Below are positions 34,466-43,184 of a stretch of 64,000 bases of DNA, piece by piece. Made by a program: the position numbers and the translations under genes. Positions within the stretch are counted from its first letter, which is position 1. Every line of letters begins with the position of its first letter. This DNA comes from UKL13-3 sp943369665 (lineage in GTDB: Bacteria > Bacteroidota > Bacteroidia > UKL13-3), in contig CALRNX020000005.1 in assembly GCA_943369665.1 (NCBI GenBank), forward strand, positions 124,001 through 188,000, given 5' to 3'. The notes beneath the pieces are model-generated. The model was not told the origin of the DNA and did no database searches. It saw only the letters and a program-made list of their open reading frames with translations.

Positions 34466-35070
34466 ATCGCTTCGGTTAAAACAAATTTTACACGCAATTG
34501 ATACACCCCGCTTCGCAAACCAACTCCCGGCTGCAAGCGATAATCAATATCAAAAGTGTATTCATCATAATTGGTAGTAGCATTCCCTGGACCATTTACA
34601 TTGGTGGTGCAAGAACCAGCAGGAATCGTTATCCCGGTATTGGTAATCACCATGATGGCTTGCCCAACGGTAACCGGAACATTAAAAAACTGAGATCCTG
34701 TTTGTGATGTATTGCAGCGATTGTTGATGCGCATTTGCAACATGTCAACCTGCGGAGGAGTTCCCGATGAGGATTGTGAATAAACGGATTCCCATTCTGT
34801 ATTGGGTGTTCCGCCATTTCCATTTTCGATATACACCACCAGGTTCCAGCGGCAATCGGGATTTAACATTACACTGTTGCTCACATTAATTTTTAGACGC
34901 GTTACGCCATTTTGTGTAATACCACCTAGGTATTTGCCAAACGTGTCGTAAGTAAAATCAAGGTTTGTGGAGCCTACAGTTGTTAAAGTTACCTGGTCGC
35001 AATATTGCCCATTGGATTTAATAACAATGAGTAGCAATATTGCCACAAAAATGTACTTTGTAAGTTTCAA
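34462..35070 (-). CDS. Secreted pilin-like protein 2 (candidate tip or minor subunit)
   Basis: 202 residues. Signal peptide KLTKYIFVAILLLIVIKSNG; mature start QYCDQVTL. It shares with the 35166-35951 protein the signature DFTYDTFGKYLGGITQNG, then LKINVSN...WNLVVYIENG, and a C-terminal strand pair RSGVYQLRVKFVLTEAI. It has two Cys pairs absent from the paralogue and lacks the roughly 15-residue hydrophobic strand that precedes the shared signature there. In chaperone-usher systems the tip adhesin lacks the N-terminal donor strand, so this may be the tip (inference). Lies 95 bases past pilin-like 1, behind an intrinsic terminator. Confidence 0.6.
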   Translation of the reverse strand: MKLTKYIFVAILLLIVIKSNGQYCDQVTLTTVGSTNLDFTYDTFGKYLGGITQNGVTRLKINVSNSVMLNPDCRWNLVVYIENGNGGTPNTEWESVYSQSSSGTPPQVDMLQMRINNRCNTSQTGSQFFNVPVTVGQAIMVITNTGITIPAGSCTTNVNGPGNATTNYDEYTFDIDYRLQPGVGLRSGVYQLRVKFVLTEAI

Positions 35071-35111
35071 CTTTGGCTTTGTTTGTGAGTATAAAGTTGT
35101 TAGGGGCTACG

Positions 35112-35151
35112 TAAAAAAAACAGAGAGAAACCCTTTTGGAGCTTCCCTCTG
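35112..35151 (-). terminator. Intrinsic terminator/attenuator between the two pilin-like genes
   Basis: Stem 35121-35131 with 35141-35151 pairs over 11 positions including two G-U pairs. On the minus strand it is followed by eight T residues. It lies 14 bases after the stop of the first pilin-like gene and before three further genes on the same strand; partial read-through would favour the first subunit. Confidence 0.8.
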
Positions 35152-35165
35152 TTATGAGATAGGGG

Positions 35166-35951
35166 TTATTGGTCTTCTAAAATCATGTACTGAACATACA
35201 TGGTATATACTCCAGGTTGAGCATATGATCCTGCTCCATTGGCTGAAACCAGGTCTTCTGCAGTTGTTCCATCAGCAGCAAATGCCATTGGAAAAACAGC
35301 CGGTAATCCCGGTACAATGCGATAGTCGATTGAGTAATAATAATCACTGGTTAATGCGTTTGCTGTTAGATAACTTCCTCCTGCAACACCATCAGCACCG
35401 GTTGACGTGGTTCCTGAGTGGCCGGCAATGTATTTATGTGCAGCCGTTGGTGGTGTTCCTACATTAGCAGGGTCAACATAAATACTGTTCGACCCGGCAG
35501 GTGAAGCAATCGGAGGAAATACCGCACTGTAATCGACAAATGCACCTGTTGCTGCACTCGCATTTGCATTCGCATTTGTTTGGCGTAATTCCAATGCACT
35601 TAATGGTAAACGATTGGTTGCTCCGCCCGAACCACCTGTTCCATACTTAATCTGTTGATCCCAGAAACCGGCTCCAACGTTTCCGTTTGAGCGGGCAATT
35701 GCATAAAGATCCCAGTTTACAGTAGAGCTCACTTTAAGAATCGTTGCACCATACTTGGTAATACCACCATAGTACTCATTGATATCGTCAAACGTAAAAT
35801 CAATTTGATTTGGCGTTGACATGTTCAATTGAAGAATGGGTTGTAAATCCATTGTGATGGTTACATCCTTTTCGTCTTTAAGCTGCGCAAAGGCAGATGA
35901 AGACGCAAGCATAACGAGGCCTGTTAGGCCTAACAGTTTGTTTGTTTTCAT
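35166..35951 (-). CDS. Secreted pilin-like protein 1 (candidate major subunit)
   Basis: 261 residues from the ATG at 35951 (the frame opens at 35978 but this ATG begins the signal peptide KTNKLLGLTGLVMLASSSAFA). The mature N-terminus has an alternating hydrophobic strand, DVTITMDLQPILQLN, then the signature DFTFDDINEYYGGITKYG and WDLYAIARSNGN, an Ala/Gly/Thr/Asn-rich middle, and QPGVYTMYVQYMILEDQ at the end. Low-complexity small-residue content and few charged residues are like fimbrial subunits. The initial strand could serve as a donor strand. No lipobox and no trypsin-like processing site, so not a type V (FimA/Mfa1) pilin. Function inferred. Confidence 0.6.
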   Translation of the reverse strand: MKTNKLLGLTGLVMLASSSAFAQLKDEKDVTITMDLQPILQLNMSTPNQIDFTFDDINEYYGGITKYGATILKVSSTVNWDLYAIARSNGNVGAGFWDQQIKYGTGGSGGATNRLPLSALELRQTNANANASAATGAFVDYSAVFPPIASPAGSNSIYVDPANVGTPPTAAHKYIAGHSGTTSTGADGVAGGSYLTANALTSDYYYSIDYRIVPGLPAVFPMAFAADGTTAEDLVSANGAGSYAQPGVYTMYVQYMILEDQ

Positions 35952-36193
35952 TTTGGTTTTGTGTTTGATTTGACGCAACCAAAATACGGAAGAATTTGAA
36001 TTAAAAAAGGTGTGGGTGGCGGTATTTTCGTATATATGGCTGTTTTAAAGTACGAATGTTGATAACAATTTGATTTTTAAGCGCTGATTATCAATCGATT
36101 AAACCCAACAATGCCCACTAAATAAAGTTTGCATTAATTTTTTATGTGAATTGTCGTTTTTTATGTACAGGCTGCGTTTAGATGGTCGATGGG

Positions 36194-37036
36194 CTAATCT
36201 ACTACAAATTCGAGCTCAGCGGCCTCTACCACATCCTTGCTTCCATAATCCAATACCCCTACAGCAGAGTATTTTCCCTTTTCAAGTGTAGTTGGCATTG
36301 GAAACATATAGTTGCGGGTGTAACCCGGTAAGATGGTAAATCTTTTAACCAGTAGTTTTTGCTGCTTCCCTGTTGAGAGATTTGTCAGCTCAATATATGA
36401 AACGCAGGACGCGATTCCATCACCCATGTTTTGAAGGACCATTTCAACATTTTTCTGAGCCGATTCTTTGCTGTTATGTAGTACAAAGTTTTTAATCTCA
36501 ACTTTGTTGTTCTGAACTGTTGGCGGGTTTTGATAAATATATACACCGAACCCAAAAGACGGAATCACACCCAAGGAGATCTTTTTTGACTCACTTTTGG
36601 TATCAAGCGCTTCCCTTTGTTTCTTTTCTTCGATGAGCATGATGCTCCATGCAGCCCTATTGGTAAAACCCGTATCAGGAATGGTGAGTGTAACGGTTAC
36701 CTTTTGAACCATTCCCGGTTTTAATTCGAAAAACGAAGGAGATACGCTCAACCAGTTAGACATTCCGTACTTAGACGCTCCGGCTTCCATAAATGTTGTT
36801 TTACCGGCTTTGTCTACATCATAATCTTTTATCGTAACGGAAAACGAACGGTTTATCAAGGTTTCGTTGGTTACTTTTACCTCATATGTTTTGCTTTCAT
36901 TAGGCTTTAGGTTAAAGTTGATATGTGAAGGAGATACAGCTACGCCAACATCCTTTAATGTGCTATCATTAACCTGCGCATTCGAAAACAAAGAAAGGAA
37001 TAGCGCTAAACTAAAAAGTAGGGGTTGTTTCATCAT
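36194..37036 (-). CDS. PapD/DUF916-like two-domain periplasmic chaperone
   Basis: 280 residues. Signal peptide KQPLLFSLALFLSLFSNA. Domain 1 (about 30-160): VAVSPSHINFNLKPNESKTYEVKVTN, then WLSVSPSFFELKPGMVQKV and NRAAWSIMLIEEK, which parallels the G1-strand region of PapD-type chaperones (L-x-PGxxQ-x-V ... R-x-x-x-W-x-x-x-x-I). Domain 2 (about 175-280) is a second beta sandwich ending GKYSAVGVLDYGSKDVVEAAELEFVV. It would hold unfolded pilin-like subunits in the periplasm for the usher-like protein. First gene of the 37036-31475 cluster; TATGTTTA near 37096-37103 (minus strand) is a weak -7 candidate. Family assignment is fairly good, role inferred. Confidence 0.65.
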   Translation of the reverse strand: MMKQPLLFSLALFLSLFSNAQVNDSTLKDVGVAVSPSHINFNLKPNESKTYEVKVTNETLINRSFSVTIKDYDVDKAGKTTFMEAGASKYGMSNWLSVSPSFFELKPGMVQKVTVTLTIPDTGFTNRAAWSIMLIEEKKQREALDTKSESKKISLGVIPSFGFGVYIYQNPPTVQNNKVEIKNFVLHNSKESAQKNVEMVLQNMGDGIASCVSYIELTNLSTGKQQKLLVKRFTILPGYTRNYMFPMPTTLEKGKYSAVGVLDYGSKDVVEAAELEFVVD

Positions 37037-37178
37037 TATTCTATTTGTGGCAATTATACCTCATATATAAATAACCACAACATATTCCTTTTAAACATAT
37101 GCTTGTGTAAATCAAGTAACTCACATTTTTGTGTTTATAACATGCATGGGCAAACTGTCATATGCTAACGATTGGTGT

Positions 37179-37186
37179 TATATTTG
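37179..37186 (+). promoter_or_regulatory. Candidate -7 promoter element (TATATTTG)
   Basis: Full match to TAnnTTTG, 21 bases before the ATG at 37208. A CTG at 37155-37157 sits where a -33 TTG would be, with a 21-base spacer. Confidence 0.4.
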
Positions 37187-37207
37187 TTCATACACAATCC
37201 GAAACTT

Positions 37208-38605
37208 ATGGATGCAGATGATTTTTTAGATGAGAATGTAACTTCTAATGTTCAGCGATACGAAAAGATGTTACGGAATAAAAGTCAGGATTATTTTGAT
37301 GCTGAAACCCTCGAAAACATTATTGACTACTATATTCAAAAAGATAAACTCAAAAAGGCCTTAGAGGTTGTTTATTATGGAGAAGAGCTTTACAGCTACC
37401 ACTCCGGGTTTAAACTTAAAAAAGCAGAAGTTTTTGTGATGCTTGGCAAACTGGATGAGGCCATCACAGAAATAGAAAAAATAGAACTATACGAACCTTT
37501 CAATCCCGAATTGTTTTTACTAAAAGGGGAAGCTTATCTCAACCTTGATTCTTTTCGGGAGGCACATGATTGTTTTGAAAGGGCGCTCCTGCATACAGAT
37601 GAAAGAATAGATATGCTTTTCGAAATCGGGTATGTTTACGAAGACTGCGACTTATATGACAAGGCTATTTTTTATTTTGAAAAGATCATTGCCGAAAACC
37701 CGTCAAATGAACAAGCACATTATGAGATCGCAAATTGCTATGATATTATTGGGCGATACGATCGGTGTGTAGAACATTACGAAAAACTTATTGACCTGGA
37801 CCCATTCTCTACCAACGCCTGGTATAACCTAGGTGTTATCTACACCAAAATGGAGTCTTTCCAACAATCAATTGATGCATTCGACTATTGTCTCGCGATT
37901 GATGACGACTATGTTGCAGCACGATTTAATAAAGCAAATGCATTGGTTGAGCTTGATCGTTTTGCAGAGGCCATCGAAGAGTATAACTTAACAATAGACA
38001 AAGAAGGGCCTGACTCAATTACCTATTGTAACCTAGCCGGATGCTTTGAACGGTTGAACGAGAACGAAAAAGCACGCGATTATTACAAAAAAGCAACACA
38101 TTTAAATCCCAATATTGCGGAGGCTTGGTTTGGCGTAGGGCTTACCTTGGAAAAGGAGGGCAATGTCAAAGATTCGCTTGCTTACTTCAAAAGGGCTGTA
38201 ATCCTTGAACCGGATAACCCCGAATATTTATTGGTATTGGCTGAGGCTGAATACAAAATGGGCGAAGAAGTAGAAGCCGAACAACATTATAAACAACTAC
38301 TGGAGTTTGACCCAACAATGATGGAGGGGTGGCTCGACTGGAGTTTTATTTGTTTCACAAAAGGCAATACAGACCTGGCGATTGAAATGCTGCAGGAAGC
38401 TTTAAAAATAGAGCCCGACTGTCATCAATATCATTACCGCCTGGTAACTTATTTATATTCGGTTGGGAAAGCAAAAGAAGCGCTCGAACATCTTGAGTTG
38501 GGATTGCTGTTAAACTTTTCCGACCACTTCTTGTTGTTTGAAACAACACCCGTACTTTCGCATGTTCCAGAAATTATTTCAGCAATAGAACGCAACAGAC
38601 CTTAA
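37208..38605 (+). CDS. Tetratricopeptide-repeat protein
   Basis: 465 residues from the ATG at 37208; an upstream ATG-type start at 37172 would precede the -7 element. About eleven TPR units, for example KAIFYFEKIIAENPSNEQAHY, AWYNLGVIYTKMESFQQSIDA and AWFGVGLTLEKEGNVKDSLAYF, fill the length. No signal peptide or membrane helix, so a cytoplasmic scaffold. The next gene (phosphosulfolactate synthase) follows by nine bases, so probably one operon. Partners unknown. Confidence 0.85.
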   Translation: MDADDFLDENVTSNVQRYEKMLRNKSQDYFDAETLENIIDYYIQKDKLKKALEVVYYGEELYSYHSGFKLKKAEVFVMLGKLDEAITEIEKIELYEPFNPELFLLKGEAYLNLDSFREAHDCFERALLHTDERIDMLFEIGYVYEDCDLYDKAIFYFEKIIAENPSNEQAHYEIANCYDIIGRYDRCVEHYEKLIDLDPFSTNAWYNLGVIYTKMESFQQSIDAFDYCLAIDDDYVAARFNKANALVELDRFAEAIEEYNLTIDKEGPDSITYCNLAGCFERLNENEKARDYYKKATHLNPNIAEAWFGVGLTLEKEGNVKDSLAYFKRAVILEPDNPEYLLVLAEAEYKMGEEVEAEQHYKQLLEFDPTMMEGWLDWSFICFTKGNTDLAIEMLQEALKIEPDCHQYHYRLVTYLYSVGKAKEALEHLELGLLLNFSDHFLLFETTPVLSHVPEIISAIERNRP

Positions 38606-38614
38606 TATCATTCG

Positions 38615-39406
38615 ATGAACAACTTTAAACTCAAAAACATTCCTTCGCGCACTGCGAAACCCCGCAATAGCGGAATTACAATGGTAATGGACAAAGGCCT
38701 CAGCCTGGGCGAAGCCGAAAATTTTATTGATGCCAATGGCGATCTGGTAGATTTTGTAAAGCTGGGTTTTGGAACAGCAATGGTTACCAAACACCTTCAG
38801 GAAAAAATTGATTTGTACCGACAGGCCAATATCAATGTGTATTTTGGGGGAACCTTGTTTGAAGCGTTTATCGTGAGAGGGCAGTTTGATGATTTCTTGA
38901 AAACACTGGATCAATACAAAATGGAACACTGCGAAGTGTCTGACGGAAGTATTGAAATGCCGCATGATGTTAAATTAGATTTTGTACATAAGCTTAGCAA
39001 AAACTACACGGTATTGAGTGAAGTTGGTAGCAAAGACGTTGAGAAGATTATCCCTCCATACCAATGGATTGAGTTGATGAAAACCGAAATTAAAGCGGGA
39101 GCTTGGAAAGTGATTGCCGAGGCTCGCGAGGCTGGTAATGTTGGTGTTTTCCGCTCAAGCGGAGAAGTTCGCGAAGGTTTGGTTCAGGAAATTTTAACCA
39201 AAATTGATGGTGACAGAATTATTTGGGAGGCTCCTCAAAAAGCACAACAAACATACTTTATCAAATTGGCAGGAAACAATGTGAACCTTGGAAATATCGC
39301 AACCAACGATGTGATTCCATTGGAAACGTTGCGCCTTGGTTTGCGCAGTGATACCTTTCCTTTCTTCTTGCCCAAAACGGCAAAGTATGTTACCAAGAAA
39401 AAATAG
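38615..39406 (+). CDS. Phosphosulfolactate synthase (ComA family)
   Basis: 263 residues. The TIM-barrel signature includes AKPRNSGITMVMDKGLSLGEA, DFVKLGFGTAMV, YFGGTLFEAFIVRGQFDDF and HCEVSDGSIEMP, all characteristic of ComA. ComA adds sulfite to phosphoenolpyruvate to give phosphosulfolactate, the first step of coenzyme M synthesis in methanogens. Many Bacteroidota carry it without the rest of that pathway; a link to sulfonate or sulfonolipid precursors is speculative. No comB, comC or sulfopyruvate gene is in the window. Nine bases after the TPR gene. Confidence 0.85.
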   Translation: MNNFKLKNIPSRTAKPRNSGITMVMDKGLSLGEAENFIDANGDLVDFVKLGFGTAMVTKHLQEKIDLYRQANINVYFGGTLFEAFIVRGQFDDFLKTLDQYKMEHCEVSDGSIEMPHDVKLDFVHKLSKNYTVLSEVGSKDVEKIIPPYQWIELMKTEIKAGAWKVIAEAREAGNVGVFRSSGEVREGLVQEILTKIDGDRIIWEAPQKAQQTYFIKLAGNNVNLGNIATNDVIPLETLRLGLRSDTFPFFLPKTAKYVTKKK

Positions 39407-39452
39407 TTTAAAAGGAAACATCTTCGTTCAAAACATTTATTAAACGCATTTT

Positions 39453-39902
39453 ATGACCTTACAAGAACAAATAAATAAAGACATTATTACCGCAATGAAA
39501 GCAAAAGACGAGGCTTCTCTTCGTGCATTGCGGGCGGTAAAAGCAGCCTTGTTATTAGCGGCAACAGCAGAAGGAGCAGGCGGACAAATTACGGATGAGC
39601 AATCTTTAAAAATCCTTCAAAAGCTGGCCAAACAACGCAAAGAATCGTTGGATATTTTTGTGCAAAACGGACGTGCCGAATTGGCTCAAACAGAGCGCGA
39701 AGAATTGGAAGTACTGGAACGCTACCTGCCAAAACAATTGAGTGAAGATGAAATTAAAGCCGAACTGCAAACCCTGCTTTCGCAAGCGGGTGCAACAACT
39801 GCAGCTGATTTTGGAAAAGTAATGCCGCTTGCAATGAAACATTTTGCCGGCCGTGCTGATGGTAAAATTATCGGTGCCTTGCTTAAACAACTTTTAGGCT
39901 AG
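39453..39902 (+). CDS. GatB/YqeY-domain protein
   Basis: 149 residues. LQEQINKDIITAMKAKDEASLRALR start, KILQKLAKQRKESLDIFVQNGR and the C-terminal GKVMPLAMKHFAGRADGKIIGALLKQ are the YqeY pattern, related to the tail domain of GatB and thought to touch tRNA. Full length for the family. Cytoplasmic; exact role unknown. It lies 46 bases after the ComA gene. Confidence 0.9.
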   Translation: MTLQEQINKDIITAMKAKDEASLRALRAVKAALLLAATAEGAGGQITDEQSLKILQKLAKQRKESLDIFVQNGRAELAQTEREELEVLERYLPKQLSEDEIKAELQTLLSQAGATTAADFGKVMPLAMKHFAGRADGKIIGALLKQLLG

Positions 39903-40005
39903 TTGGCGGCACGCCAAATGTGCCGTTGTACTACTTGTGAAGATTTTCATTACCTTCAATAAAATTAATCTGTGCTAATCTGTGGCATAACGAGATATTG
40001 ATACC

Positions 40006-40713
40006 ATGACAGACGAAGAGAGAATTAAAAAAGCATTTGAAAAAAAAGACTGGCCGGAGATCAGAACATCCGATAGTTGGGCGACATTTAAGATCATGTC
40101 GGAATTTGTAGAAGGTTTCGAGAAGATGAGCAAAATAGGACCCTGCGTTTCTATTTTTGGTTCAGCCCGAACCAAGGCCGACAATAAGTATTATATTCTT
40201 GCGCAAGAGATTGCTCAAAAACTTGTTCATGCCGGATTTGGCGTGATAACGGGTGGCGGACCAGGTATCATGGAGGCCGGAAACAAAGGAGCCTTTGAGG
40301 TTGGCGGCAAGTCTGTTGGCTTAGGCATAGAACTTCCCTTCGAGCAGTTCGTGAACAAATATGTTGATGCCGATAAAATGATCAACTTCGATTATTTCTT
40401 TGTGCGTAAAGTGATGTTTGTTAAATATGCCCAAGGGTTTATTGCAATGCCCGGAGGTTTTGGAACACTCGATGAATTATTCGAAGCTTTAACCTTAATT
40501 CAAACACATAAAGTAGCACGTTTCCCTGTTGTGCTGGTAGGCTCCGAATACTGGAGCGGACTGCTGGATTGGATTAAAGGCACCATGCTTGAAAAAGAAA
40601 AAAACATCAATGCAGAGGATCTCATTTTATTTAAACTTGTTGATACTGCCGATGATGCCGTAAACTACATCTTAGACTATTATGCTGATATGTCGATAAG
40701 CCCTAATTTTTAG
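40006..40713 (+). CDS. LOG-family Rossmann protein (cytokinin riboside 5'-monophosphate phosphoribohydrolase-like)
   Basis: 235 residues. GGGPGIMEAGNKGAFEVGG and PGGFGTLDELFEALTLIQTHK are the two defining motifs (PGGxGTxxE, with the catalytic Glu). LOG enzymes release ribose-5-phosphate from AMP or cytokinin nucleotides; many bacterial ones act on AMP. The N-terminal 45 residues are a helical extension seen in the longer LOG group. Cytoplasmic. It stands between yqeY and the malic enzyme on the same strand with gaps near 100 and 70 bases. Confidence 0.85.
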   Translation: MTDEERIKKAFEKKDWPEIRTSDSWATFKIMSEFVEGFEKMSKIGPCVSIFGSARTKADNKYYILAQEIAQKLVHAGFGVITGGGPGIMEAGNKGAFEVGGKSVGLGIELPFEQFVNKYVDADKMINFDYFFVRKVMFVKYAQGFIAMPGGFGTLDELFEALTLIQTHKVARFPVVLVGSEYWSGLLDWIKGTMLEKEKNINAEDLILFKLVDTADDAVNYILDYYADMSISPNF

Positions 40714-40785
40714 GCCCACAATTATTTCAATGTTCAGAGTACATTTTTTGTATTTTCGAACCCTTATCCTTTTATAGAAAAGCTT

Positions 40786-43044
40786 ATGTCAACGTTAAAA
40801 GAAGACGCACTAAAATATCATAGCAAAGGCCGTCCCGGTAAAATAGAAGTTGTACCAACCAAACCAACCAATACCAAACGCGATTTAAGTTTAGCATACT
40901 CTCCCGGTGTTGCCGAACCTTGTTTGGAAATTGCTGCCAATGTTGATGATGTATACAAATACACCGCCAAAGGGAATTTAGTGGCTGTCATTTCAAATGG
41001 AACAGCCGTATTGGGTCTCGGTGATATCGGTCCTGAAGCCTCTAAACCCGTAATGGAAGGGAAAGGCGTTTTGTTTAAAATATTTGCTGATATTGATGTG
41101 TTTGATATTGAGGTAAACACAAAAGATACGGAAGAGTTTATTCGTACGGTTAAAGCAATTAGTCCAACTTTTGGCGGCATTAACCTAGAAGACATTAAAG
41201 CACCTGAGTGTTTTGAAATAGAACAGCGTTTAAAAGAAGAGCTTGATATTCCGATCATGCATGATGACCAACACGGAACAGCAATAATTGTTGGGGCTGC
41301 ATTGATCAATGGATTGGAGTTGGTTAACAAAAAAATTGGCGATGTCCGTGTGGTGTTTAACGGAGCCGGGGCTTCAGCCATTTCATGTGCAAAATTAGTG
41401 ATGTCTCTTGGTGTAAATCCAAAGAACCTGATCATGTGCGATAGCAAAGGAGTGATCAGAAAAGACAGCCCGAACTTAGATGCAACCAAACAACAATTTG
41501 CAACTGATGCTGATCTGAAAACATTGGCTGATGCATTAAAAAATGCGGATGTGTTTGTGGGTTTATCAAAAGCGAATGTGCTGTCGCAAGACATGGTGCG
41601 CAGCATGGCTAAGGATTGCATGGTGTTTGCCCTGGCCAATCCCGATCCTGAAATTCCATATGAAGAAGCCGTTGCCTCGCGTAAAGATATTATCCTGGCA
41701 ACCGGGCGAAGCGATTACCCTAACCAGGTAAACAACGTACTCGGGTTTCCATATATTTTTAGAGGCGCATTGGATGTAAGGGCGACTAAAATTAATGAGG
41801 AAATGAAGATTGCAGCGGTGCATGCCTTGGCAAAATTAACCAAAGAGCCGGTTCCCGAAATTGTGAACATGGCTTATAATGAAACGGCTTTAACCTTTGG
41901 CAGAAACTATATTATTCCCAAACCGTTAGACCCTCGTTTAATTACAACGGTTTCTCCCGCTGTTGCCAAAGCCGCGATGGATAGTGGTGTGGCCAAACAT
42001 CCCATTACCGATTGGGAGGCATACAACAATGAATTATTGACTCGCCTGGGCAAAGAAAGCAACTTCATTCGTGTGATGGGCAATAAAGCCCGCTCAAATC
42101 CAAAACGTGTTGTATTTGCAGAGGCTGATAATTACAAGATTTTACGTGCGGCACAAGTTGCCCGCGAAGAAGGAATGGCTATCCCGATTTTGTTGGGTAA
42201 CAGAGAAAAGATCAATGCCATCATCAAAGAAAACAATATCAACCTTGAAGGTGTAGAGATCATTGACCCGTTGATGGAAAACGAAAAACGTGAAGCTTTT
42301 GCCAAGATCTTTTTTGAGCGCAGGCAACGTAAAGGTTTAACATTGCACGAGGCAGGAAAGCTGATGCGCGACCGCAATCACTTTGCACCAATGATGGTGG
42401 ATCAGGGAGAAGCGGATGCGATGATCTCCGGATTAACCAAAAATTATCCAACCACAATTAAACCTGCTTTGCAGATTTTGGGTAAAGAAGAGGGTATTGA
42501 TAAGGTTGCCGGAATGTATGTGATGCTGAGCAATAAAGGAACTTTGTTTTTCTCGGATACAACCGTAAATGTAAACCCAACAACGGAAGATATTGTTGAT
42601 ATTACCAAGTTAACTTACGATGCGGTGAAAAAGTTTAATGTAAAACCGCGCATTGCATTGTTATCTTATTCAAACTTTGGTTCATCTGATGGAGAAGTGC
42701 CAAACCGAATGTCGACCGCACGCAAAATATTAAAAGAAAAATACCCTTACATGATCGTGGATGGCGATATTCAAGCCAATATTGCGTTGAACCAAAAAAT
42801 GTTGCATGAAAATTTTCCGTTTAGCGAATTGTGTGGAGAGCCCGTAAATACGTTCATCATGCCGAGCTTAGCCTCCGGAAATATTGCCTACAAAATGTTA
42901 CAGGAACTAGGAGCTGCCGAAGCAATCGGACCTGTATTATTAGGTCTTAAAAAGTCGGCACATATCTTACAACTGGGTAGCAGTGTTCGCGAAATTGTGA
43001 ACATGATCATCGTTGCCGTAGTTGATGCACAAAGTAAAGAGTAA
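40786..43044 (+). CDS. maeB: NADP-dependent malic enzyme fused to phosphotransacetylase-like domain
   Basis: 752 residues. Malic-enzyme part (1 to about 425): LSLAYSPGVAEPCLEI, GDIGPEASKPVMEGKGVLFK, INLEDIKAPECFEIE, MHDDQHGTAIIVGAAL and VFNGAGASAISCAKL (NADP site). From about 430 the phosphotransacetylase-like domain: VVFAEADNYKILRAAQ, DQGEADAMISGL, FSDTTVNVNPT. MaeB converts malate to pyruvate, CO2 and NADPH; the PTA part is regulatory in known MaeB proteins (acetyl-CoA sensing). Length is standard. Cytoplasmic. TATTTTCG at 40751-40758 is a 7-of-8 -7 candidate. Confidence 0.95.
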   Translation: MSTLKEDALKYHSKGRPGKIEVVPTKPTNTKRDLSLAYSPGVAEPCLEIAANVDDVYKYTAKGNLVAVISNGTAVLGLGDIGPEASKPVMEGKGVLFKIFADIDVFDIEVNTKDTEEFIRTVKAISPTFGGINLEDIKAPECFEIEQRLKEELDIPIMHDDQHGTAIIVGAALINGLELVNKKIGDVRVVFNGAGASAISCAKLVMSLGVNPKNLIMCDSKGVIRKDSPNLDATKQQFATDADLKTLADALKNADVFVGLSKANVLSQDMVRSMAKDCMVFALANPDPEIPYEEAVASRKDIILATGRSDYPNQVNNVLGFPYIFRGALDVRATKINEEMKIAAVHALAKLTKEPVPEIVNMAYNETALTFGRNYIIPKPLDPRLITTVSPAVAKAAMDSGVAKHPITDWEAYNNELLTRLGKESNFIRVMGNKARSNPKRVVFAEADNYKILRAAQVAREEGMAIPILLGNREKINAIIKENNINLEGVEIIDPLMENEKREAFAKIFFERRQRKGLTLHEAGKLMRDRNHFAPMMVDQGEADAMISGLTKNYPTTIKPALQILGKEEGIDKVAGMYVMLSNKGTLFFSDTTVNVNPTTEDIVDITKLTYDAVKKFNVKPRIALLSYSNFGSSDGEVPNRMSTARKILKEKYPYMIVDGDIQANIALNQKMLHENFPFSELCGEPVNTFIMPSLASGNIAYKMLQELGAAEAIGPVLLGLKKSAHILQLGSSVREIVNMIIVAVVDAQSKE

Positions 43045-43171
43045 GTTCTCTTTACTTTGTATTCTCGTTTCGATGTGTTCAATATTATTTTAAAACCTGA
43101 TTGTGTTCGATGATGCTTGTTAATTAAGATAATTTTATCATAATTAATTTTCGTCTATACCTTAATCTGTA

Positions 43172-43179
43172 TACATTTG
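43172..43179 (+). promoter_or_regulatory. Candidate -7 promoter element (TACATTTG)
   Basis: Full match to TAnnTTTG, starting 13 bases before the GTG at 43185. If used, the transcript would begin almost at the start codon. Confidence 0.4.
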
Positions 43180-43184
43180 TTAGC

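Noticed and set aside
34462..35951. Type V (FimA/Mfa1) pilins
   Set aside because: No lipobox Cys after the signal peptide and no Arg/Lys cleavage site; a PapD-like chaperone and usher-like partner are present instead.
40818..41639. 273-codon open frame antisense to the malic enzyme gene
   Set aside because: Lies fully inside maeB on the other strand, with composition of a reverse-strand shadow and no recognisable motif.
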